From: Gracilariopsis chorda
Lineage: Eukaryota; Rhodophyta; Florideophyceae; Gracilariales; Gracilariaceae
Length of the DNA: 64,000 nucleotides
Direction: 5' to 3'
Assembly (NCBI GenBank): GCA_003194525.1
Contig: NBIV01000056.1
Coordinates: forward strand, 1 to 64,000
Shown here one piece after another: positions 23,088 through 34,399 of the stretch. Each line of letters opens with the position of its first letter. Positions within the stretch are counted from its first letter, which is position 1. The notes beneath the pieces are model-generated. The model did not search any database and was not told where the DNA came from. It saw nothing but the letters and a program-made list of their open reading frames with translations. The translations under genes and the position numbers were made by a program.

Positions 23088-24335
23088 CTATTCTGCAACA
23101 TGGTTACTTTCTCCTAGTCTGTACTTCATCTCAAACTCAAATTCTGAAAGAAAATGCATCCACCTTGCAAGTCTCCCATGTATAGCCCGTTTTCTAAACG
23201 CATACTGCAAAGGTTGATGACTCGTGATAAACTTGAATAGGAGAAAGGAAAGCAAGTAAAGACGCAAATTTTTCAAGACAAATATGTCTGCTAATGCTTC
23301 GCGTTCGCAGGCCAACCAACGTCTCTCAGCGGCTGTCATCATAAAACTAGCAAGCTGTATAGGATTTTGTTTGCTTTCCTTCTTCTGAGAAAGCAACGCC
23401 CCTAGGTAAAGCCTGGATGCCTCAATTTCCACTATGATGGTTTCATAAAATTGTGGAAATCCCAGAACGGGGGTTTCCACTAACTTTGCCTTGAGCTTCA
23501 GGAAAATATCGTCCATGTTTATCGTCCAGAGCCATTCTTGTTTGGTAATGTGGGCTCACGCAAGGCAGCGGATGCTTTTTCAAACCTGGACGTGAAGTTT
23601 TGATAGTTATTGGCCAGTCCTGGGAACCTCTTAGCTCTGTCGCGAAGGTTGGATGTGGAGCTTCCTGTACAGCTTTGATGTTCTCTGGCCCCGTCGCAAC
23701 CCCAGTCTTATCGACGTGCAGTTTGATCTTCTTCCCATTTGAGACAGTTCTGCTAACTAAGTTCTCGCAGTGCACCAGATGATCCTCTAAATTGTCGCAC
23801 TAATAGCCAACGTCATTCAAGTAGAAACGAGCAAAGGATAAATCTTTCAGTACGGCGTCGATCATTCTCTGAAATGTGGTAGGAGCATTAATCAATCCAA
23901 ATTCCATGAGTTCGAATCTCATTTTATCAAATCTGCAGATAAACTGGTCATCTCTTTGCACTCCTTGGCCATCCCCACTCGCTACGACTCTAAAAACAGG
24001 TATATATTTGTGAATAGCGAAGTTCCCCGAAGGCCATCAAACATTTGTTCTATGCGTGGCAATAACAAGCGATCTGGCTTCATTTCTACATTTAGGGCAA
24101 GGTAGTCAGCTAAAAATCTTGCGCTACCTTCGTTCTTTGTTGCTATTACAATGGGGAAAGACCAGGCAGAGTTTATTGTTGTGATGAATTCTGCACGAAG
24201 CATTTCGTCAATTTCTTTTCTTACCATACCATTTTGTCGCGGCAGGAGGCGCCTTGTCTGACACCTTAAGATATTTGGAGTATTTATCTCAACGCAATAT
24301 CTGAGTGGAAACTCAGCCGATCTAAATTTTCCCAA
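23088..24335 (-). pseudogene. Reverse transcriptase and RNase H of the 22-26 kb Gypsy
   Basis: The RT N-terminal part (24335-23982) shows RRLLPRQNGMVRKEIDEML, SAWSFPIVIATKNEGSARF and LLPRIEQMFDGL. In the next segment, not an ATG frame, follow ELMEFGLINAPTTFQRMIDA and the active site, which reads YLND instead of YLDD. RNase H (23516-23088) is cleaner: ERRWLACEREALA and a MKYRLGESNHVAE end. The Asp-to-Asn change would remove catalysis. At least three frame breaks. Confidence 0.8.
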
Positions 24336-25589
24336 GGATGAAGCAACGGCCTTCGACTAGATGAGTGTTGCAAAGAGCAGCATTCGTGCCGTTTTCGAAA
24401 GATGTATGACCTTTGTAGCGAGTAAAGCCGAATTTAGGTATGATTCCTCGTTGAACAGGTTCAGCATATGTAGCTTCTCTCCCGTAATATCACCATTTTC
24501 ATCTTTCTCTAAGAGCAGGAAGACTGCTTACTTCTGATCACTTTCAAAACTCATCGTTTGGTGGAATTCGATTTCCTTTGCAAGAGCCACGACAAGCTAT
24601 TTATTCTCCTTAATTCTCGAGCTGGAGGGCGTTGGGTATATCTTTGACTCTGATTTCAAATCCTCAATATCGGTTTCAGATACTTTCATTTCAGGAATGC
24701 GCTTATTATTTTCGAGATCTAACACGCATTCTTGTTCTTCCATAGTCACATTGACCGTATGATTTACCATATCTATGAAAGTTTGAATATGCTCAAAGGT
24801 TGGCTAGCCGCTAATCTCATCTATCGATGCTTCCTCAACAACTTAAATGCTAAGCATGGTCTTTGGCTCACCTTATACCACAAGGATGTCTTTAACAACC
24901 ACTCGTACTACACTAGACCTTCCAGTAGCGATTTCAATCTTCGTATAGGTTGTTTCTCGTGAGCTTCTATGTTCTTCCATCAGTGAATTGTAGAGAAGGT
25001 TGGGAACCGCTCTTGAACTGAGTAGCTCGTTGAAGTTTGGTTCCAAATTGCTTCATTCTCACAAATTGTACTTTTCGCATACTTCCAGGCCTATGAGTGG
25101 CAGCAACCTTTTGACTTCTAGCATTCTTCACGGACGGTTTTCGAATCTGTATTTTTCACCTTTTAGCATCTTAATAAAGCAGCTGGAAAACAGTGAGTTT
25201 ACATGAAACATATGCTAACTCAATACGTACATTTTACCGTCATAGAAAGTCCGAAACTACGTCTGTTTGGGTTTTCTGGGCTTTCTTCCCGGCCGATTTG
25301 CCAGACGTGGGCTTGATCCTTTTCGAAATTGGTAGAACTTTTGTACGTTTGATGTCAGGACCCCGGAGAAGTTTGAGCAACTGTTTCACGGACATCCTTC
25401 CCGTGTGTTCCTGCATATGCATTGCCCTGCCCTCACCATCCCTCTTCGTAGCGTTGACACTCTCTTCTTCTGTACTCTCTTAAGTTATTATCCATATTGT
25501 GTACTTCTCATCCTCTCCAGGGTCCTTCCGTTGGTCCTCCTCTACTTTCATGCTTGTTTCATTTGGGGCGATGGCAAGCTCTGGAATCC

Positions 25590-26470
25590 GGAGCTTTGAC
25601 CAACACTTAGCTTCCGAGTGTCTCATCCTCTCACATCGCGGGCATCTCGTATTCAGATGCGAATTCTTGTCCAGAGATCTGCTCTACGTAATTTATTATA
25701 GCTGAATGAGCAAACATGAAAATTGCTCTCCTTGGTTGAAGCCTGTTTCTTCTTAATCAAAAGTCTGATCTTCACTATCATAGAAGTGAAAATTTTTACC
25801 TTTTTTTTGCCAGTGACTCCACAGGTTTTTCAGGACAACGAGGAATCCTCGTGGCGTGAGGTCTCTCATCTTCTCCTTTCTCTTTTCCAATATAGGCTTG
25901 ACTGAAAGTTTCTCGGGAACGAACATAGTGCAGAATCGTGCGCTTGATCGACTTGTAGTCGCTTGCACCTCTTAGGAAGACACAAGAAGCCAGGTCTATA
26001 TGTTTCACCATCTTGGCCTCATCCTTCACGTTTACCTTTCTGAAAGCAAGATCAATGTCTGCCAGCTCATTGGCCATATCAAACAGACAAACCTTGCATT
26101 ACATTGCCTTTCGGTGGTACTCTTCATGACGGACTCCTTCAAGAAATTCTTTGATCATGAATTGCTTTAGGGAAGCGTAACCCCACGCGTTTGCGATCAA
26201 CTGTCTCTCGTAGGCATAGGTCTCACACTAAAAATCAAACCCTTTTCCTGTCAAACACGGCAAGATCTGTGTTGTGGTTTCCGATTCATTAGCACATTTG
26301 GCTACAACATTTTTATAGAAAAAGAAGAACCTGTCGACATCTAATTCAGGTTCACTTAACACAATTCCTGAAGACGGCAACATCTTTCTGGAAGTATACT
26401 CTTCGAGAGTACCACGAAAGCAGCAGCCACTTGTATTTCCCTTTTCGATCGTGAAGAAGGCGGACGGCAC
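25590..26470 (-). pseudogene. Gag with intact CCHC knuckle, 22-26 kb Gypsy
   Basis: 26470-26228 reads like the start of a Gypsy Gag capsid domain (VDRFFFFYKNVVAKCANESE, then LTGKGFDF). After a break, 26077-25796 continues it. Around 25,600-25,650 the minus strand reads CPRCERMRHSEAKC, a correct CX2CX4HX4C zinc knuckle for RNA binding. Stops separate the three pieces. Confidence 0.65.
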
Positions 26471-26480
26471 GTTGTAACTG

Positions 26481-29066
26481 CCTTCAGCCCTCCAATGATA
26501 TTCCCAGAGGGCTAATTAGATTAAATCCTAACGACAGGTGTGCCATGCACCACAGCTACATGACTATACGTGAATATGGTTCAAAATAATCATAAAACAA
26601 GCTCTCAAAAACAGTTTAGTTGCCTTGAGCAGTAGCTTTTGTTAGGACATGTTCGAAAATCGAAACGTTGAGTGCCATACCGCACACAAGAAAGTGACTT
26701 ATGTTCGAGAAATAGACATACATAATACAGTCTGTGAGCTTTCGATCATTTTGCCCAACAAAAACAATGATGGTTTTCGTTTTCTTTGAAGCAGAGTAAC
26801 AAATGCAACCTTGGAGCCTACAACCGATTGTTTGGTCGCTCGGCAGACCGTAACATTTTGCAAGTGGGATAGTAGAGGAAGAATTCGTCACTCATAACCA
26901 CGGACTTCCTTACTCTATCAACTCTTTTGTGGCATTCTTTACGTCGTATCCGACAGTTTGAGTTCTCCCCATTCCTTTCCCAACGAAGAAACCCACCAAC
27001 GGCTATTGAAAGAGAGTAATAGCGGCTGAAAAAGAATCTTTTGACTTTTCTATTACTTTTGTATCCTTCAAGGTACCGTCTGAAGTTTTTCCGACGTCCA
27101 TGAGCATTTGTAAAGGTTCTGCTTAGATTTCAATCTTGACCATTAAATTTTCAATAAGCGCTGCGCAAGAAGCATATCTACGAAAAACAAAACACTTGAA
27201 ACTAATCTCTTGTGCTAAGCTATCCTACCTACATGCTCTGTGAGACCCATTGCACTGACCAGACACCACATTTCTTCCCTACGCTGAACAAAAGAGCTTT
27301 TAAAGACTTGGGCTGCGTCGCATAATTTCTTCCCGTTTTCAGAAGGCTTATATTTGGCTTTTTTTGCAGCGAAAATGTTCACTGTGCGAAAAAGGATTGC
27401 GCAATGGTTCTATGAGAGGTATTTAAAAGCTCATTTTGTTGAATTTATAGAACAGACTACAATTTTTGCACATAACGTGCTGCATGGTGCACATTCAATA
27501 CAGGAACGATAGCAGGATGTTGAGTTATGCCAGGCCACACCACTAAAATGTTCTTGCAACAAATGTACTCAGCATTGAACGGTAAAATGGAATATCGATT
27601 TTCGTCTCTTTCACAAACAATACTGCCAAACCTCTATCACATTTGGTTCCTTTCGTCACAGACCACTACATAATCATTTTGCATTGCCATCAATGAAAGT
27701 GCATTACTGACGTTTTTCTGCAGTCTTGAGAAAAAAGAAGTTGTGATTGAAGATACCTGAACATAGGAGTACGTTGAGCACAAAGTGGAAAAGGTGGCTG
27801 GTAAACTTCCACGCCAAAAGTTATTTATAAGTAAAATGATGTCTGAGTTCGACAAAAAAACAAGGCATGCAAGCCTCTATTATCTTGATGCCATTCTTTT
27901 CATCGTGAAAATGTATGGTGTGAAGCAGGGCATTTCTAGGCTTTCTTATAAAGCGTTCATGGTTGTCCACATTCCACAGTACTGCTTTCCGTTTCTGCGT
28001 CAAGAAAGGCACTTCACTCAAGACATAAGCCTTTACTATCACCAGTAGCAGGAACTGGAACTGCTCGTCCGGTTGAAAAGGGAATATTTGCAAAAATACC
28101 ACACAACACAGAACTTTGAACCTTTATACCTGCACTGGACGTCTTCGACCTTCAGTAAGTCCAAAAACATTATGTTGAATAGGTCATCGTATATGGAGGC
28201 CTTTCAAATAACAGTGCGTAGGGGTAACTTCTCGCTCGACAGTTTGAGGGTTTTCTGACGTTTCGTGCAGTTCTTGCTATTTATCAATGACGTTACTTCT
28301 TTTTGGAAATCGTTCTCATTCTGTGGCAAATATGTCAAGGCGTCATTCTAAATAATTCTTGTGATTCACTAAAGGCATACTAAGAATGCCTAAACCCCTC
28401 ATGTGTACATCTTCCTGTGTCGTTTCTTACAGATCTTCTGCTTCTTCCACGATTTCATTTTCGTGCAAATTATCTTCCATTCTACTAACTACTGCGTCAT
28501 TGACCATATTCGTGCAATTGCTTTGATCGAATTCGCAACATACGCATCTGACCTTACGACTGACTGAATAGCCCTGTCGATTCAAGCCGTGCCCTCTGCA
28601 ATGACACTCTGCGAGAAGTTCGTCCATTATGTCCTTGATTCTCTTCACGTCTCCCATGTTCTCAATTATTTCCCACGAGGACGAATCGTAGCCAAACTCT
28701 CTCGAAAGCAAACTCCAATTTATCCCACACGGCATTTCCCTCATACTGGAACACGATCAGCTGAGCATTACTACTCTGCAACCCGACATTTTGCTGTGGT
28801 GGTATCAGGTTGCATGGAGATTTAGGCTTCCCCAACACGAAGTGCATAACATCGAGCCTCGTTTTGAGGGATTTTGCGTCACAAACGCTTACAAACATAC
28901 ATTTTCCCCGCTTCTGTATTTCCATAACATCACATGACTCATTTAGCCATACCTGCTATCGTTTTACCCTATCCGCTGACCTCAGCACGGATATAGATCC
29001 ATGTCTCTCAACATATACCAAACCGATTTTTATCTCCAGATTTCGTGTCAGGTTTCCCTTCCCGTT
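26481..29066. other. No gene recognised
   Basis: Minus-strand frames at 26616-26891, 27637-27855, 27821-28102 and 28427-28925 have protein-like composition (for example a Cys-rich stretch RCVCCEFDQSNC near 28.5 kb), but none matches a family I can name. They may be pieces of one decayed DNA transposon. The plus strand at 28,930-29,066 leads into the next LTR. Confidence 0.35.
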
Positions 29067-29285
29067 TGTAGCCCTTTCCGGCTGCATAGCGCTCGACGGA
29101 ACCCCAAAAAGGCTACTTAAATCCTAGTTGTTGGTTACACTAGCATAGGTATCCTATCAAATGATTGCAGTTCCCAATTGGAGAACAGGGTAGTGGCATT
29201 TAAGCCCCAAAAACATCGCCTCTCAGTAAATCGAGACATCAAACCTCCCCTTTCCATCGACGAACAACTCGCTTAGTTCGCCACA
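29067..29285 (+). repeat. 5' LTR of the 29-34 kb Gypsy
   Basis: Starts TGTAGCC and ends GCCACA. It aligns over its whole length with 34115-34332 at roughly 85 percent by eye, with shared blocks TTTCCGGCTGCATAG, GGGAACAC/GAGAACAG and ACATCGCCTCTCAGTA. The divergence implies an old insertion. Confidence 0.85.
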
Positions 29286-29341
29286 GTGATCACTGGATGC
29301 ACTAAAACATTTCGACTTTTAACTTCCTACATTCGGTCGCG

Positions 29342-30400
29342 ATGTCTGACACGCAGTCAGCCACTGAATGCGGCCACCACATGGATGAATCTACACCGGA
29401 AATCACATACCATGGACCTTCTTTTATTTCTATTTCTATCAATCCTCCACGACTGGTTCGCTCAGATTCCACTTCAATCAGGAAGTTTCTTGGCCTTTAT
29501 GATCACTATCGCAATGAAATCACCGCTCGCGCTCTACAACTTGCCGTAGTAGACTCTACGACGACGGAACCAGTTCGACCGGTTAATCTCACGTACTGTG
29601 TTGATCCGGAGTGGCTAGAGTCTATCGTTGACCTCAACCTCATATCGGATCTTTCCGATCCTGACATGGTTACTGATGATATGCTGCGTATATTTTTGGA
29701 ACAGCGATCGCAGACAAAGTGGACATCTATTTTGCTCTCAGCTCTGAATGTGCTCATTGAAAAAGAACTTCAAATGGACATGTCCGACAAGTCTGCACCA
29801 ATACGGATGGAAAATCTATTGGCGTCCTATTTGTCGCTTCGGAGGCGATATGGACTGAGATGGGTCACGACATCTCGACCCAAAACAGCAATTGGCCACA
29901 TCATTTCCACCGTGAAACCGGAATGTTTACGCACAAAGCTTGAATAAAACATTGAATTCTCTCACATGGAATTAAAAAAAAATTTCAACGGTTTCTTCAA
30001 ACACGCCATGGCCGTGTCTCAATCTTTTGATGACCTTGATAACGGCCCCACGTCCCAAGGCTCTAGCTTTCGCTCTTTTAAAGAAGGAAAAACCTCATCG
30101 TCGGAGGAAAAGGCTGGATACTCCGCATCAAGCAGGGCAAACAGTAAGCCGCGAAAATGACGTTCACACAGCAGGCCTCCTCCCCCTTGCCCCCACCCAC
30201 TGTGCAAGAAGAATTAATTACGTCACTGGATCGATGACTGTGATTTGTGTATTGATGAGGAGAAGCACGAATACAAGGCTGAGTTTGCAGCGAAGAAGGC
30301 CGCTGATGGACCTTCCAAATCCACACGCAGCCAAAAACACAAGCAAAGGTTCAGCAAGAATAAGGGCACATTGAAAAAACTGCAGCCTTTGAAAGCGTCG
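29342..30400 (+). pseudogene. Gag of the 29-34 kb Gypsy with in-frame stops
   Basis: The frame starting at ATG 29342 (MSDTQSATECGHHMDEST) runs 201 codons, then TAA (29945-29947), and continues in the same frame with MELKKNFNGFFKHAM, a second stop at 30158-30160, and a knuckle-like CPHPLC ... H ... DDC around 30,190-30,240 that itself contains a TAA. The capsid part includes FLGLYDHYRNEI, CVDPEWLESI and a MDMSDKSAPIRMENLL block characteristic of this Gag class. Substitutions rather than indels break this part, since one frame persists. Confidence 0.78.
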
Positions 30401-31198
30401 TACCCAGCCCAATCCTGCGTCAACACCATATCGGACGGCCAAACTTCCTTTGATAATCCTAAACGTTGTGAAAATGGCAGCAAAGACAACATTCTGTCAA
30501 GAATTCTCGTTGAGAAGGCAGCACTAAAGGGCATTGGAAGCATTGGTGCCATCACAACCACTCACCTCTTCGTCGCCCTGAAATCTGGTCTCAATCCGCA
30601 AAGCTTCCCATTTTCTAGGACATGGACAGCACCGTGCATAGTCCTGCATCTTTCTTCAGACAGTCTGGCTTTGGTCCACATCACGTACTTGGTCACGGAT
30701 AAGGACCTTTCATACGAGGAACTAGTCATCGGCCGCCCTGTTCTACACCATCTTCGTGTAGACACGGAAACACTACTGGACAAAAATCGGTTTGCTTTCA
30801 TTGGTGCATACGGTTCAGATTTAGGAAACCCTGCAGTGAGTTCATGTGTAGGTTACCTGACTAGTTTATGGACCGCCAGACTAAACAAAGGGGCAAGCAC
30901 CACAACTGCAATTTCTATCAAACCACCGCAACCAAACCGTCTGAGGGTCCACTATCACGCAGAAAAGCATTTCCAGGACCCATTCCCAGATTCTTCGCTT
31001 CTTCATCCTCTCGAAAGTGACCAACACAACGAAATCCAGTCAGCTGTCAACAAAATGGTGGAGAACGTGCGACAATCTGGCTTGATCAGCGTTCAGGTGA
31101 CAAAACTGCGCAGTGCTCTGGAGGACGACATGAACATCTTCCAAGTCTCTCTCTCAGCAGAACCACTAGCAAATATCAGAGCACTAACGATCGAGTGA
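30401..31198 (+). pseudogene. Protease-like region of the 29-34 kb Gypsy
   Basis: Continues the frame open from 30245. Where the retropepsin Asp-Ser/Thr-Gly is expected the sequence reads SIGA, so the catalytic Asp is not recognisable. The distal VTDKDLSYEELVIGRPVLHH matches the ILGRPVL block that ends such proteases. The stretch after 30,830 is a linker into RT and ends with TGA at 31196-31198. Confidence 0.55.
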
Positions 31199-31219
31199 TC
31201 TCCAGAAGCCAAACCAGTC

Positions 31220-31875
31220 CGCTTCAGGCTTTGCAACTACTTGCAGTAGCAGCGAAAGTTTCTACAACTCTTTGTCGAGGATCTCGTTCGAACTGGAATG
31301 CCCTACCCAAACCCAACATCTCCGTTGGCCAGTGCCCCCTTGATTGTGTCGAAACTTGGCCAGGATCGCTTTCGATTCACTGTCAACCTACGTCCAGTGA
31401 ACAAGTACACCGTCAAGCATCAATTTACTATGCCGAACATTGAGCAGGAGCTGTTGGAACTCGTCCACTCTAAATTCTTCGCCACGTTTGATCTATATCA
31501 CGGATGTTCGCAGTTCCCTCTCCACGACGAATCTCAGGCACTACAGTCTTCCATAACACCCCACAGAATTTTATCCCCAACTCGAGTCCTTCTTCGCACA
31601 ACCAATGCCAGAACTCACCTTCAATCAGTCCTCGCTGAGATATTTCCAAAGAACTCCGTAAAGTTCTCTTGTATTGGCTTAAGGACATTCTAATACACAA
31701 CACAAGAGTGGAAAGAATCATTCAACAAATTCGGAAGCTCTTCCAGGTCCGCAAGGAACATGCAATCCGTCTCACCCCAAAGTGTATGCTATTTTCAACT
31801 TCAATCAGGTGGTGCAGAAGAATTATCTTCGCATCAGGATTACGGTATGATCCACGACGACTTAATGGTCTGTAA
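31220..31875 (+). pseudogene. Reverse transcriptase of the 29-34 kb Gypsy
   Basis: Readable in three frames: YPNPTSPLASAPLIVSK and RFTVNLRPVNKYTVKHQF, then FATFDLYHGCSQFPLH, and near 31,670 YWLKDILIH in place of the usual W/Y-L-D-D active site, followed by RWCRRIIFASGLRYDPRRL. The first active-site Asp is Lys here, so the enzyme is dead. Confidence 0.75.
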
Positions 31876-31905
31876 AAAATGGTGCCTCTGACCAATTGAG
31901 GCCAC

Positions 31906-32560
31906 TTGCATCAATTTCTGTGTGCACTGCAATGGGTTTGGATGAGCACACCCAACTTCTCCAACATCATACTACCGTTGAAAAACTTTTTGGAAAAACT
32001 GCACGAGAGAGCTGGGAAGTGCACAAGAACTTCCGTGGCAAAGAGAGATCTTGCGGACCTCGGTTGGTCCGAACTAAAAACCCAGGCATTTCGAGCTTGC
32101 AAAGAAGCACTTGCTCACAGCGTCATATTCGCACACAGGAAGGAGAATCAGAGACTCCTTATATGCAGAGACGCTTCCGACAACCTATGGTCTGGCATCA
32201 TCACTCAAGTTCGGCTCTCTCACCTCACCAAAACACGCGAAGAACAGCAGCATAGTCCTCTAGCATTCTGTTCAGCTTTCATTAACAATACCCAACTGGG
32301 TTGGTCTGGCTTGGAGAACGAAGCATTTGTCATAATTTCTACGTTCGAACGGATGCATTGGCTTTTAGCCACTTCAACCAAATTTGATCTCTACATCGAT
32401 CATAAATATCTTATATTCCCTTTCGACCCTCTCTCAATCATTCCTGATCTCATCCTCCCGTCCATTTCACGATTACTGTGATGGACAGTGAGGCTTAGTG
32501 CCCACAAATACACTTGGTTCCATGTCAAAGACACCGACAACGTTTAGGCTGACATTCTCC
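31906..32560 (+). pseudogene. RNase H of the 29-34 kb Gypsy
   Basis: A 191-codon stretch: FLCALQWVWMSTPNFSN (end of the RT connection), then RLLICRDASDNLWSGIITQV with an Asp-Ala-Ser motif, GWSGLENEAFVIISTFERM containing the catalytic Glu region, and LYIDHKYLIFPFDP. It stops at 32481; the tail (KYTWFHVKDTDNV) continues in another frame. Confidence 0.8.
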
Positions 32561-32779
32561 CTCACTGGGATGTACCTCCAACGGTCCGCCGATTTGTGCA
32601 AATTCCTATTCTCCCATCAAGCTCCGCCGAGAGTTTCTCATGGCCGAAGCCTGAAAAATTCATTTCAGTGCAGTCAGCGAGCAAGTCAAATCGTCCTGAG
32701 GGCCTACAGATGGAAGACGGATTGTGGAAACTTCAGGACGGTGCTGTAGGGATCCCTGACAATGCAGGAATTCTTCAGT

Positions 32780-33600
32780 TACGACTGTGCATCATCGGGC
32801 ACACTTGACCATCCGGGCACTGAGGCAGGATCCCAATCACAAACAGGCTACAGAAACAATTCACATGGACCACTATAACAGTAGACATCCGTGCAGTCAT
32901 CCGCGCTTGCATTCACTGCATTTGTAATAAAGGTGGAGAGAATTACCACGTTCTTTTGGACCAGAAGTACACGGCATGGCACCCAATGATCTCCTACAGT
33001 TCAACGTTTTGCGGACTGGACTGAGCAGAGGGGGCGAGAAAAACATTCTTATGCTCCACAACGACCATTCCAACTACAAGTGGTTGTATGTGTTTCCAAG
33101 TACAGCTGCTGAAAACGATGCTCACGCGATCGTCGATTGGTGCGCAGCTTTTTGTCACACCAAATCTTCTCATGTCCGACGGACCTATTCACTTCCTCAA
33201 CGAAATTCTACGCATTCTCTGCAAGTTTTCACGTGTGCCGCATCACTTCACACGTCCATACACTTCGTGGAGCAGCGGAGCAGTGGAGCGTTTAGTGAAG
33301 GGAGTTATTCGACCCTTTAGAGCATTGAAGTCCGAACTACAAATTCATTTCAAGGAATGAACAGATTTGCTACCTGTGATACAGAGCACCCTAAAAAACT
33401 CTGCCTCTTCGCATCAAATGATCATTACACCGTTTACCGCTTTTCTTGGCATGGAGCCGTCTCCGCCCATCTCCTCGTTCTTCCGTTCCTCCACTGGTAA
33501 GGCTATGAAAGTTTCGGAGGTTACCCAAGAGCGCTGCGTTAACAACAAGGCATTACAGAAAGCTTGCGGACAGCTTCACCCTTTGATATAAAACGAACTA
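32780..33600 (+). pseudogene. Integrase of the 29-34 kb Gypsy
   Basis: A zinc-finger remnant (IIGHT, ACIHCIC) lies near 32,790-32,930. Core pieces: NDLLQFNVLRTG, where the first catalytic Asp is Asn; LLMSDGPIHFLNE with the second Asp; and SSGAVERLVKG with the Glu. At least three frame changes. The downstream stretch SSHQMIITPFTAFLGMEPSP is typical of the segment after the core. Confidence 0.75.
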
Positions 33601-34104
33601 CAGAAGAGCCGAAAGGCATCAAGAGAAAAGGCGTCGAGAGGCACTTTCGCAAACTTTGTCAAAGGTGATTATGCCTTGGTGGCGCGTAGCGATTTTCATA
33701 CGGGGGAGAAACTTGCACTGCGATAGCACGGACCTCGCTGCATCCAAAGAGCGTTATCGAATTACGTCTTTCAGGTGGAATATCTATGCAGTGGCCTAAC
33801 GGAAGACATTCTCCGTTCTTGCCTCAAATACCATCATGAAAGCTCGTTGGACACAGAGGCCATAATGTCGCACTTCATAGCGTCGGAAACTGGATGGCCA
33901 CTCAAACGTTTAATGAAAGTGGTAAAAACCGAAGAAAAGTTCATGGTTCAAGTGCGCTGGAAGGGACTAAGCAAAAAGGAAGGCACTTTGGAACCACTGG
34001 CGAGGATATACGAAGATGTTCCCATCATGCTACAGCCCTTGGTTAAGCGTAACAACACTCCATCCAACCTGGTTCACGAAGCTCGTTTGCAACTCGCTCT
34101 TTAA
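33601..34104 (+). pseudogene. Integrase C-terminus with chromodomain-like module, 29-34 kb Gypsy
   Basis: From 33775 the frame reads VEYLCSGLTEDILRSCLKYH and then a chromo-like fold: WPLKRLMKVVKT, MVQVRWKGLSKKEGTLEPL, EDVPIML. It ends in TAA at 34102-34104, directly before the polypurine tract and 3' LTR, so the 3' end of this gene is in place. Confidence 0.7.
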
Positions 34105-34114
34105 AAGAAGGGAG

Positions 34115-34332
34115 CGTAGCCATTTCCGGCTGCATAGGGCAGGACGGAACCCAAAAGGGCTACTTAAACCCTAGTTGTAGGTTAAAATAGCATGGGTATC
34201 TTCTCAAATGCTTGCAGTTCCCAATTTGGGAACACCGTAGTGGCATTTATGCCCAAAGAACATCGCCTCTCAGTAGATCGAGGTATCGAACCTCACCTTT
34301 CCATCGAAAAACCACTCGTGTAGTTCACCACA
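34115..34332 (+). repeat. 3' LTR of the 29-34 kb Gypsy
   Basis: Pairs with 29067-29285. Its first base is C where the 5' copy has T (CGTAGCC against TGTAGCC), and it ends ACCACA. The purine tract at 34103-34114 abuts it. Confidence 0.85.
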
Positions 34333-34399
34333 CCACTGCTGTTCCAATTTCAGAAATTCCTGTCAAATACCTCAAAGCAGCACGCACCTTTTCTTCGTG

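Larger units (their letters stand above)
21900..26480 (-). mobile_element. Ty3/Gypsy element remnant, minus strand, LTRs not found
   Basis: Minus-strand order is Gag with zinc knuckle (26.47-25.6 kb), an unresolved protease region (25.6-24.3), RT (24.33-23.5), RNase H (23.5-23.1), integrase (about 22.87-22.2) and a GPY-like C-terminal segment ending near 21.94. Every domain is broken by stops or shifts. No pair of LTRs was recognised on either side. Confidence 0.8.
29067..34332 (+). mobile_element. Ty3/Gypsy element, plus strand, 5.27 kb with 219-bp LTRs
   Basis: Two near-equal direct repeats (29067-29285 and 34115-34332) flank Gag, a protease-like region, RT, RNase H, integrase and a chromodomain-like C-terminus, all on the plus strand. 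A purine tract (AAAAGAAGGGAG) precedes the right LTR. The Gag, RNase H and integrase wording is of a type I recall from Phytophthora Gypsy elements. The whole coding region is interrupted by stops and frameshifts. No exact target duplication is visible. Confidence 0.88.

Noticed and set aside
26616-28102. Possible piggyBac transposase on the minus strand (wording such as STIPLAK)
   Set aside because: Only one short block is reminiscent, the catalytic Asp context is missing, and neighbouring frames do not continue the family.
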